This document shows positions 54,898 through 64,000 of a DNA stretch of 64,000 nt, one piece after another (the first letter of the stretch is position 1; each line of letters begins with the position of its first letter). Under the pieces are notes generated by a model. The model did not search any database, had not been told where the DNA came from, and was given only the letters and a program-made list of their open reading frames with translations. Origin of the DNA: Apus apus (Eukaryota; Chordata; Aves; Apodiformes; Apodidae); NCBI RefSeq assembly GCF_020740795.1, contig NC_067295.1:616001-680000 (forward strand), read 5' to 3'. A program made the translations under genes and the position numbers.

Positions 54898-55729
54898 AAA
54901 CGTTTCTTGAAAGCTGGGTAAGCAGAAATGTGCTCCTGGGAGTGTCCCGGGTCCCCAGGGCACACAGGGTGCCCAGACACAGCAGTGGGTGGTGCCAGTG
55001 GAGGGGAGGGTCTGGCAGGAGGGGACAGCAGCCTGGGGCTGTGGCAGGCAGGGGGCTGCAGGGGGCTGGCAGGACTGCCTGCTCTGAGGGGGGAGGATGG
55101 AGTGTGTGTGTTTCCCTGCTGGAGTGATGTTTGTCTCACCGTGTGGCCCCTCCAGCACTCGGGTCACCCATGGGGCTTGTAGTGGGTGACAGGGGGACTT
55201 TGGTCGCCAGAGTCCCTGTCACTGCTCCTGGGTGGGCACCTCGGCGAGCGCCGCCCCCACCAGCCCCAGCCGGGAAGGAAACAGGCAGGAAAGGGTTATT
55301 GGAGCCAGTGCCCTGAGGGGCTGCAGGGGAAATGAGCCGGGCCTCAGGCCGGGCTGTGCAGCAGATCAGTCCCTGTTCCTGTTTGTTCCTCGGTGTGCTC
55401 TGGCCTCCCCTGGGCCGGGTGGAGCTGCTGCCCACCCTGGGCCAAGGCAGAAGTTGCAGCAACTCCAAAGCCCTGTGGGTTTGCCCGTGGTCTTCAGCTT
55501 GTTGTGTCTCTGCCTGACCCACTCCTTTGGTGCTTTTGGTTCTTGGTTTATGAAATGGTAAATAAGTGGATTTGTTTTTGACAGGAGGTGTCTCTGCCAC
55601 CAGGACTGGGCTGGTGCCAGCAGGTGACACGAGCGCACATGCTGGACCGTTGCTGCTCTCAAAGTTGTACTTGGAGGTTGTATTTAAAGCTGTATGAATG
55701 TGTTGTCTTTGAAAACACACACACAAAGG

Positions 55730-55735
55730 AATAAA
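55730..55735 (+). terminator. Distal AATAAA downstream of NDUFAB1
   Basis: AATAAA 830 bp after the NDUFAB1 stop, followed by a G/T-rich stretch (GTCATGTTGGTG). It could serve a longer NDUFAB1 3' UTR. No exon was recognised in 54898-55729, nor in 55740-56640 beyond it. Confidence 0.4.
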
Positions 55736-56646
55736 TATCTAAGACCACTGTCATGTTGGTGACTCTCCCGTTTCCCACTGTGGGTGGTCCCTGTTGGTGT
55801 CCGGGGTGTGAGGGAGACCCCAGGGGACAGTCACCCACTGCAGGCCCCTTCTCTGCCCCCAGCGCTGCTCGCCGGGCGGGTCACCCCGGGGCTCAAGCAC
55901 CGGAGGTGTCCGTGTCGGGGCGGGCTCTGAGCGTGTTTCCCTGCGGGCGTTCCTGCCTTTCCTCCTCCCGCTGCGCGGGAAGCGCCCGCAGGGCTGGTGC
56001 TGCTGCCACTCGGCGCTGCTCCTCCCCTGCTCTCCCCGCGGGTGTTTGCTTTTCCCAGTAACCGCCCTCCTGCTGCCTTCCCTGCTCACTGCATCAGTGC
56101 TGCTGAAAACAAGCCAGTTTGAGAGGCTTCTGCTTTCCCGATGGAAAGTAAAAGGTGGGAATGACTGCGGGTGCTGAAAAGCGAAACAGCATCAGTGTGT
56201 GTCCCAGCTGGCTGCGGGGGCTGGTGCTCAGTCTCCTCCGACAGAAACAAGTTATTTCTGGGCGCTGCACAGTTTCCCCCCTGAGCCAAGAAACACTTTG
56301 ATGTGTTGGAGAGGCACAGGGAGCCAAGAAGGTGTCCCCGGGGAACGGATCCTCTGGCAATCAGGTGGTAGAGGATGGAAAGTGGACCCAGCTCGGCCTG
56401 CAGGGCACACGGGGCTGAGGCGCAGGGAGGGTGTTCCCGGGGGCTCCTTTGGAGCTGCCAGTCACAGATGCCCTTGCCTGGCACTAGCCCCTGGGCAGGG
56501 TGACCCCCCCTGTCCTCAGCTCCCTGATAGTGCTGGGTGGGAGCCCCGAGCCTTTGGAAACCCCGTAATTCCTCCTGCACCTCAAATATGTTCTGACGTT
56601 TTTCTCACAGGTGCCATGTTGGAACTGGTGGGAAACAGTCATGTTT

Positions 56647-56702
56647 CAGAACACACTAGATGACCTTTAAAGGTTCCTTCCAACCCAAACCCCTCCATGC
56701 TT
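56647..56702 (+). mobile_element. CR1 LINE 3' end fragment (+)
   Basis: Contains TAGATGACCTTTAAAGG, TTCCTTCCAACCCAAAC and a decayed tail, matching the conserved 3' terminus of chicken-repeat-1 LINEs. Only the last 60 bp or so is recognisable. Confidence 0.75.
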
Positions 56703-56937
56703 TGGTCACCATGTCCATGGTGGTTTCGAGGTGCCAGCTTAGAGGCAGGAGTGACAGTGGGGGCAGAACCCTTTGCCCCCTGGGTGGTTGCTGGGTTCTT
56801 TGGTGGTGTGGCTCTGGGAGAGCTGGTGAAGGAACCCCAGCCAGATCTGTACTCGAGGCAGAGCTGGGGTGGCTGGAGGTTGCTCTGGGCCCAGCCTGTG
56901 TCTTGGAGCCCTGGCAAATCCTAGTAGTGGCTTTTCT

Positions 56938-57240
56938 GGGATCATATAATCATGGAATGGTTTGGGTTTGAAGGGACCTTTAAAGACCATCTATTTCCCA
57001 CCTCCCACCAGCCCAGGTTGCTCCAAGCCCCATCCAACCTGCCCTTCAACACTGCCGGGGATGGGGCAGCCACAGCTTCTCTGGGCAACCTGGTCCAGGG
57101 TCTCACCATCCATAAAGAGAATAATTTCTTCCTAATGCCTGAATCTCCCCCGTGCCAGCTTAAAACCATCCTCTCCCTGGTCCTATCATTCCATGCCCTC
57201 GTAAATGGTCCCTCCCCAGCTTTTCCTGTAGGATAAGTCC
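56938..57240 (-). mobile_element. CR1 LINE 3' fragment (-)
   Basis: About 300 bp in reverse orientation. It starts with the reversed tail (GGGATCATATAATCATGG), then GGTTTGGGTTTGAAGGGACC, the CAACCTGCCCTTCAAC block, CTTCTCTGGGCAACCTGG, AATTTCTTCCTAATG and CTCCCCAGCTTTTCCTGTAGG, all standard CR1 3' UTR/ORF2-end landmarks. It is 5'-truncated, as is usual. Its 3' end faces that of the other CR1 fragment 235 bp away. Confidence 0.9.
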
Positions 57241-57339
57241 CTTTGTTAGCGGGAGGGGGGCGGGCAGAAGGCTTGTGCCCACCGAGGAGCAGCTCCTGTG
57301 CCACCCCTGTCCCCAGCCCTGCACCCCCGAGGGTGGGGC

Positions 57340-57500
57340 TAAGAGCCCCGATCAGCACCCCCGCCCCCTCGCCGTGCTCCTCCGGTGCCGGTAGGGCGGG
57401 ACCGGCTTAATCCCCCTCCGGTGCCTCCGCCCCGCCGCAACGGGGACGGGCGGGGGCTTCCTGCCGCCGCCCCCGGCAGAACCGGCAGCTCCGCCGCGAC
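57340..57500 (+). promoter_or_regulatory. CpG-island promoter of the SEA-EGF gene
   Basis: A CpG-rich block begins abruptly about 100 bp after the CR1 fragment and continues past exon 1 to about 57920. The start codon at 57501 lies in CCGCGACATGC, a modest context. No TATA box is certain. Confidence 0.5.
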
Positions 57501-60500
57501 ATGCAACGGCGTCGGTTCCCGTCGCTCCAGGTCTCCCGGCTCTTGGCCGCTGCAGGTGAGCACCGGGGGCCGCCCCCAGACCCAGGGCAGGGTCGGGGGG
57601 GTGGGTGGCGGAGCGCGGTTGTGCCCACCGCCCTCCCGGCCGTACCCCCTCCCGCCGCCCACCGGCCCCGCGGGATGCTGCGCTGGATGCGGGCGGGTCT
57701 GCTGGCTCTTGGGCGGCCAGAGCCGCGGGGTCCTGGCGTCGGGTGGGCGGCAGGCTGGACGCGCCGACCGTGTGCCCGGGTGACGGGTCCGAGGGGCTGA
57801 GGGTGACCCTGCTCCCACCGAGTGGGGGGCGGGCGGGCCCCCCTGCCTTGGCGGTGGCTGGTGGGGCTGTGCGCGCCGGCCGTGCCCGCCTGGGCTGGCG
57901 GCCCCGCTGGACGCGGCCAGGGCAGAAAAATGGGCGTTTCCAGCACGTGGCTGGGTCGGCAGGAGTCGGTTTCGTTTGCTGGGATGAAGGCAGGTGGTTT
58001 CCAGCGAGGTTCGGGTCGTTCCTGAGCATCTTTACCGGCGATGTTGCTCATGGTTAATGGAGGAGGACACAGAGAGTCCCTCACTGGCAGCTCTGGGGGT
58101 CGCGGTGCCAATGCCTGACACCGGTTCTCTCCCCAGTGATCATGGAGTGCTGTGCACGGCTCTGCCCTGCTGTTGGCAGCAGGACGGGCCCCACGCCGGG
58201 CACTGCTGTCCCGTGTGCCCACCCGGGGACCGCGCCGGGGGAGCACAGCCAGACAGGTAGCACCGCACCGCGACTGCCCCGCTCCCGGCCCCGCGTTGGC
58301 GACACCACGGAACAGACACGTGCCTTGGTGGCACCCTGGGCTGGCCGGGGGTGTGGGTGCCACGCTGGGCCCGGGATGCTGAGCTGGTGGCTGGGGCGTG
58401 CCAGCCGTGGGTTAGCCCTGCTCAGCCTCCCCCATCTGCCTCTGCCCCTAGATCCGGAGCAAGGAGCTGGCACGGGGCGGGTGCCGATGCCGGAGGTTTT
58501 GGGGCGGCTGCGGACACAGGCTGAGCTGCTGCCCTTCCCTGGGACCCCCACCGAGCTCCCCAGCCCCCAGGGGAGCCCTGCAGGGCCCCAGGCAGGGGAG
58601 AAGGGGACAGGGCCTGTGGGGCGGGACGGACCAGCCCCCCATGGCCCAGGACTCCATTTCTCTGCAGGCGTGGTTGAGCAGGCAGCAGCAGCAGGCAGCG
58701 CGCGGCCGGGTCCTGCCCCAGGGCCCGTGGAGCTGGACACGGCTCTGACCACCCTATCTCCCCGCAGTGTGACTGCAAAAAGTGCCACAGCCACACAGGG
58801 GATCCCCTCACATTCACCAACCTCTGCAATGGTGCCCAGCTCTGATGGGGGGCTGCAGGGGTCCCCCATCACCCTGCCAGGACAGAGCCCCACAGGGCTG
58901 GGGATTGCACAGAGACATGGGGGCTCACACAGCCCCTCATCCCCAGACCCAAGGGCTGTGGGGGATCCAGCCACCACCGTCCCACAGGGGACGAGCCCAA
59001 GGGCTCGTCTGAGCCTTGCACCAGCCACAGACAGCCCTGTGCCAGGGACAATGAGGACATCACCTGTTGTAGAGGGGCTGCAGAGGCTGCTGAGCTCAGC
59101 GGGGACACTGCAGGGGACACGGCCAGGGCTGCCAGGGCGAGGATGGGGCTCTGAGTGGCGTGGGACAGACATTGCCTGGCAGGGTCCTCGCTCTGCCCTT
59201 CACCCCTCTTTGCCTTTTCTGGGACCTCGTGGCTATAGGGACCTGCTGCTGGCCAGCACAGCTCAGCCGGCCATGGGAACAGGGCCAACCTCACTGCCTG
59301 CCACAGGCAAGGGGTCAGGTCTGCCTGTCCCCACTGCCATGGCTGGCACCTCAGGGGTGACATCCCCCGGCCCCGGGGGAGCCCTGGACTTGACCACAAG
59401 AGTGTTGGGGCCACCTGGCACAGAGGGTCCCCCTGAGCATGGCCATGGCCCCCTGGGTCAGACCTTAGTGGCCCTGGGCAGCAGTGTTGCAGGACAGAGT
59501 AGTGTGTCATACACCGGCCCAGGGGCCCTCCATGTGCCCCGATCCCGACAGCCTGACCCAACTGGTGACTCTGTACCCATGTCACAGACCCCACAGCACC
59601 TCCTGGGGACCAGCCAGGGTGTTTCATTGCTCAGCCCCACCGTGGGGACCCCCCTGGCAGAGGTGTTGAGGGGGACGCTGGTGGCTGCAGGTGATTCCAA
59701 GCCCTGGGCAGCAACTGACTCCCCATCAGCCCCTGGGTCCCCCCAGATGCTCACTTGGTCTCAGCCTGCATCTTCCCTGAGGTTGACCACCCCTGTGGAT
59801 GTCACTGTCACCACCACCGCAGCTGCCACCACCAGCCCAGCACTGCCTGGGGACATGGGGATGGTCACGCCAGATCCCAGTGCTGCTCTATTGCAGGGGG
59901 ATGCGACAGACCTGACGTGGGGTCTGCCAACTCCTCTGCCCACCATGATGCCAGCACCCCCCCAGCAGCCCACTGATCCCCCCGGGACTCTGGGCCACCA
60001 TGTGGGCCCTGGGTCCCCCCCAGCTGCCAGGGACACAGACCTGGTGCAGCCATCAGGCAGCCCCGGAGCGTGGCTGGATGGTGACACCCCCCAAGTGATG
60101 CCCACGCCAGCTGGGGCAGGCAGGGCCCCCCAGGTGTTCATCGTGGAGGATCAGCCACCCCTCCTGAAAGGTGGGTCTGGGGAATTTGGGACCCTCTCAC
60201 TGGGCATGGCAGGAGGCAAAGAGATCTGAGGAGCCATCAGCTGGGGGGGGTGGAGGGGGTGGGGGTGGGGTGTCAGTGGTGGTGACCCCCAGGGCAGGCA
60301 GTGCAGGTCCCTGTTGTGCTGATTCCTGTCTCTCCCTGCAGTGTCCCTGCTCCGCATCCCCTGTGAACTCGTGCTGGACATGGGGTTCAGCCCAGCCCTG
60401 CAGGACCCTGGGTCCCCTGAGCACCAGGATCTGCTGCACAGCTTCAACCATACGGTGAGTGGGGTCCAGGGCCAGGGGGGTTGTATGGTGGGGGGGGAGG

Positions 60501-63293
60501 GGGGGGTGTCACCCTGCACTGCACTCAACCTTCCTCCCTGCTCAGGTGGCCCCACTCTTCATGTCAGTGCCCGGGTTCCTGCGGCTGGAGGTGACAAGGA
60601 TCAGGTGGGTGCAGCTTGTGATGCTCCTGCTCTCCCACGCTGCGGGGACACTGTGGTGCTGGACCTGGGCGGGGGGTTTGAGCCCCCCGGGCCTGGTGGG
60701 TGTCCCCGCAGGGAGGGCAGCGTGGTGTTGCAGTACGACGCGCTGTTCGCGGCCGAGCGGGTGCGGGCGCCAGGGCTGGGCGCGCTCCTGGACGTGGCGC
60801 TGGGCTCCGGCGCGGCCCCCCCCGGGCGGGCGGTGGGCACGGCCCCCGTCCTGCGCAACGTGGCTCTGGGTGAGTGAGGGGCTGCTGGGGGCTCTGGGGC
60901 CCAGCCAGGGCTGTGTCAGGGTGGGCAGGTGCCTGGCCCTGCTCTCTGCTGGGTAGGGAGGGGGGCACAGCCAAACCCCCCTCTCTGCAGCACGGCCGCT
61001 GGACCCCTGTGCTGTGCTCTTCACCTGCCGCGCCGGCTTCACCTGCGTGTCCGGGGCGGATGGGAACGTCACCTGCACCTCCCTCTGCCACCGCCACTAC
61101 TGCAAGAACCATGGCATCTGCACCCACCTGCCGGGCCACCAGCCCCTCTGCCAGTGAGTGCCCCAGGGACCAGCCCTGGGGGGGGTCAGGTGCCATCCCC
61201 TCCGGTGGCTCATGGCCTCCCTTGGCAGGTGCCCCGTTGGCAGCGATTTCTGGTTCGTGGGGCTGCGCTGTGACTACCGGGTGACGCAGCAGAGCCTGCT
61301 GGGCATGGCTGCAGGGGTCCTGCTCAGCATTGTCCTCCTGGGCGCCGTCCTCGCTGCCATCGCCATCCGCCGGTTCAAGGTGCTGCTGCTGGAGGCCAGG
61401 GCTGACCAGACCCGCAGCAGGTGGGATGCATGGGGCTGGAGGGAGGGGGGGGGCAATGGGCAGCAGCTGAGCTTGGCCAAGGAAAATACCTCCCACCAGC
61501 TGATGGCAGGCAGGGGTGCTAGGGCCAGGAAAGCATGTGCAGGGCCCAGGAGCAGCTGGTCCATCACCCCACAGAGCTACAGTGGAGACCCCTGGCTGGG
61601 TGGGGGTGTCTGGCTGGGCATGTGGCCATGCCAGCCATGCCCAGAGATGCTCATGGCCATGCCAGTGTGGTGCCTGGGGTGGGGGACACATGCATGGCTT
61701 GGCGCCCAGGGGGCGGGAAGCGGCGTGCAGGCAGGAAAGGCGTGCCCGAGGCTGCAGGGCTGGAGGGGCTGCAGGGGCTGTGGTTGCACTGACCTGCTGC
61801 AGGCTGTGCTCACTGGTGGAGGGACACCAGCTGTGCTGATGAGCTGATGGCTCCACTGTCCTGGCCCTGCTGCTCTCCCCACCAGTATTTCGTAATGTGC
61901 CATGGGGATTGTTCCCGAGGAAACCGCTGCAACAACCGCGGGGCTGCGGCAGATGTTGGGTGTCGGGGAAGGACCCTGCCCCAGTGCCATGAAACGTGTG
62001 TGTGTGTCTTGCCCCGCAGCTACCGGCGGTTCTGCCGGCTGGATGATGTCTCAGCCCAGTACTGGTCACGTTCCTGGCTGCCCTCGGCCAGCTCGCTGGA
62101 CAACCTGGCCTTCAGCAACTCGGAGGAGCTGCTGCACCTGCAGATCCTGGACAACGGCTGCTGCAGCTGCCAGGAGGGCTCGGGCACCACTGGCAGTGCC
62201 AAGCAGCGCCCAGCACTGTCCGCCCGCCCGGCCCACCCGCCCAGGTAGGTTTGCCCAGGCCGTGTCTGCAGCGCCCAGTAGCAAGGGCTGATCCACAGGG
62301 AGAAGCAGAGAATTGAGGGCCTGGGGGGCACAGCCCCTGCTGGCCTCCCTGCATTCACCAACCACCCCTGGGAGGGGTAACACTGCAGCCTCCTGTGGTG
62401 TCCCAAGCAGAAATAAGTGGTTTCTTGCCCCTGCCCCCACTGTGAGGCATGTTGTGCTGGGGACTGGTTTACCAAGGGTTCACATCTGCAGGAAGCAGGG
62501 TGGTTGTGTGCGTATCAGAAAGTCTCATAATCAGCTTCCAGGGGTGTAAATGGAAAAAGGGCCCTGGAGGTTTCCAGTTTCATGAGGAAAGGGCCCTAAA
62601 GCCAGGGCCACCCCCTCCCTAGATCAGGCTAGCACAGCCACAGCTAAGGAACAACCCTTGGCTGCTGTGCTGCGGCTCAGCGCTGCTGCGGGGACCTGGG
62701 AACATGTTTGCAGACACAGGGCAGTGAGCAGGTTTGCTCCTGAGCTCCCAAGGCAGCTTCAGCACCAGCAGATTGACTTCTACCCTCTCCTTCCCCTTTT
62801 AATTGCTGATGAGTTTTCTCCCCAGTTTCCAGTATGACTGGGACACAAGTTCTAGCAGCATGAACGACCCCATGGTGGACTCAGGAAAAGCCAGTGATAT
62901 CTCAGTGTCCAGCTGGCCCATGGAGCCCATCCCGTGGACACCCTTTCCCCTCCTCCATCAACTTTCTAGGCAGCGACCGGTGAGCAAAGCCTGGGGAGCA
63001 GCTCTGGGGAGGGGAGCTGTGAGGGGGGTCATGCTACTCCCTCCCCAGACTGGGGCTGCAGGCAGGGGCAGGTGCCCAGATACCCTTTCTCACCCCACCC
63101 TGGAGAGTGTGGCTCTGGTGGGAGCCTCCAGGGGAGGAGCTGGGAGGCATCAGCTCCTTCCCGGCTGGAGGGCAGTGACTCTGCTTGGAGTTACAGGAGG
63201 AAATTGCTCTCCCTCCAGCACAAAGGCAGGCGGCCACACTCCTACTGCGAGGGGATGGAGCTGGCCACGCTGGAGAGGAGCTGGACAGCCTGA
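57501..63293 (+). CDS. Mucin-like SEA-EGF single-pass membrane protein, orthology unknown
   Basis: Eleven coding exons: 57501-57555, 58137-58256, 58452-60170, 60342-60454, 60546-60604, 60712-60869, 60991-61153, 61229-61420, 62020-62244, 62826-62979, 63219-63293; 3033 nt, 1010 aa, all GT-AG with closing phases. Residues about 59-630 are Ser/Thr/Pro/Gly-rich like a mucin domain. A SEA-type domain spans about 632-741, with REGSVVLQY carrying the usual G|S autocleavage site (G691/S692). Cys-rich EGF-like units follow (CKNHGICTHLPGHQPLCQCP), then a membrane helix near 819-842 and a 165-residue cytosolic tail with SNSEELLHLQILDNGCCSC and ending LERSWTA. The EGF-TM part resembles IMPG2 and the MUC3/12/17 group. 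The N-terminus is least sure: residues 1-30 make a weak signal peptide, and exon 3 could contain further introns. Confidence 0.72.
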
Positions 63294-63347
63294 GGAGCAC
63301 GGAGAACAACACAGGCAACAAGGTTCAGCTTTTAAAACCAACCACAT

Positions 63348-63353
63348 TTTATT
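63348..63353 (-). terminator. Minus-strand AATAAA, possible end of a convergent gene
   Basis: TTTATT on the plus strand gives AATAAA on the minus strand, 55 bp beyond the SEA-EGF stop codon. Together with the candidate exon at 63819-63928 it suggests a minus-strand transcript entering from the right. Confidence 0.4.
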
Positions 63354-63609
63354 TCCACGTAACAAGCTCAGTGAAGGAATTTCAAACACTTTGACAATAC
63401 AATCAAGGCGGGGGTGATGTCAAGTTCCACTGGAGGCAGTGTCCTGGGAGATCACCTGCCAACGTGTGCACCACTGCTTCGGACCAGACTTGAGAAGCCA
63501 GCTTTGGCTTGGGACAGTGTACTTCATCCTAAGGAGTTACAGAGAAGTGTCCAGGAACACACAATGCTGGCATCCAACAGAGTCAATGACTTACATCCGG
63601 CAATTGGAA

Positions 63610-63615
63610 AATAAA
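63610..63615 (+). terminator. Candidate poly(A) signal of the SEA-EGF gene
   Basis: AATAAA 317 bp after the stop codon at 63291-63293. It lies within what may be the 3' UTR of a convergent minus-strand gene. Confidence 0.45.
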
Positions 63616-63818
63616 GTCGAACAGATTCTTGAAGTCACATCATACTATGTACATACATGGTCTGCCCTACAGCCATTTCAGAACAAGCTAAGCCACTGTG
63701 AAAAGTGAAATACAAATTAAGCGCTGCTGCATTGTTCATCATGATTAATGTAAATGAGGTATAAATTTAAACACCAGTACATCTTAAGCATGAAAGTTTG
63801 TTTTCCAAAATGCTCTCC

Positions 63819-63928
63819 TTATTTGCAAGTGTCCTCTTGAGCATCTAGCTGGGCACAAATGGTGGGGTCATCTGAACATGGGGCGTCTGAAGAACTCAGA
63901 GGATGAGGGCAACGGGATCCCAAAGGTG
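63819..63928 (-). CDS. Candidate last coding exon of an unidentified minus-strand gene
   Basis: On the minus strand a strong polypyrimidine tract (CTTTTTCCTTTTCTATTCGAG) precedes 63928. The following 36 codons stay open to a TAA at 63819-63821 and read SSSDAPCSDDPTICAQLDAQ and EDTCK at the end. A second frame from the same acceptor reads LPSSSEFFRRPMFR to an earlier stop, so the frame is not certain. I do not recognise the protein. The rest of the gene would lie right of the window. Confidence 0.35.
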
Positions 63929-64000
63929 CTCGAATAGAAAAGGAAAAAGCAAGCTGCAGTTTTCTACACTTATATTCTCATCTCATAGTGGGCAAGTTGA

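Noticed and set aside
58136-60229. Reading 58136-60229 as one uninterrupted exon
   Set aside because: Good donor at 58257 and acceptor before 58452 flank an intron whose length is a multiple of three, so the open frame runs through it by chance.

Overview
The window is vertebrate nuclear DNA, almost certainly from a bird. It has intron-rich genes with GT-AG splicing, CpG-island promoters and AATAAA/ATTAAA poly(A) signals. It also carries 3' ends of CR1-type LINEs and a solo LTR whose start (TGTCCTGGTT) and internal text match an LTR family widespread in songbirds and other Neoaves. The gene set is the block that sits at human 16p12.2.

Layout, left to right: GGA2 (-, first three coding exons only); EARS2 (-, complete, 9 coding exons); UBFD1 (+, complete, 7 coding exons, solo LTR in intron 4); about 5 kb of AT-richer non-coding DNA; ERN2/IRE1-beta (+, complete); PLK1 (-, complete, 10 coding exons); DCTN5 (-, complete, 6 coding exons); PALB2 (+, complete, 13 coding exons); NDUFAB1 (+, complete, 4 coding exons); two CR1 remnants lying tail to tail; then an 11-exon gene (+) for a mucin-like SEA-EGF-transmembrane protein that I could not match to a named orthologue. 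At the right edge there is a possible last exon of a minus-strand gene.

Exon models were built by hand from splice signals, reading-frame phase and remembered family sequence. Every complete model closes in frame: EARS2 506 aa, UBFD1 291, ERN2 970, PLK1 598, DCTN5 182, PALB2 about 1322-1358, NDUFAB1 143, SEA-EGF protein about 1010. Two divergent pairs share very short promoters: EARS2/UBFD1 (163 bp between start codons) and DCTN5/PALB2 (131 bp). ERN2 and PLK1 converge, as do the SEA-EGF gene and the possible right-edge gene.

Most genes serve housekeeping or cell-cycle roles: mitochondrial translation (EARS2), mitochondrial acyl carrier and complex I (NDUFAB1), mitosis (PLK1), dynein-dynactin transport (DCTN5), homologous recombination (PALB2), Golgi-endosome sorting (GGA2) and ER stress in epithelia (ERN2). 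Compared with the human order as I remember it, the five-gene block ERN2-PLK1-DCTN5-PALB2-NDUFAB1 is inverted as a unit next to UBFD1, and the SEA-EGF gene lies just beyond the far breakpoint. Other points of interest are an 18-bp coding repeat in PALB2 that carries four equivalent splice donors, GC-AG introns in PALB2 and NDUFAB1, and two low-confidence candidate small or antisense genes.
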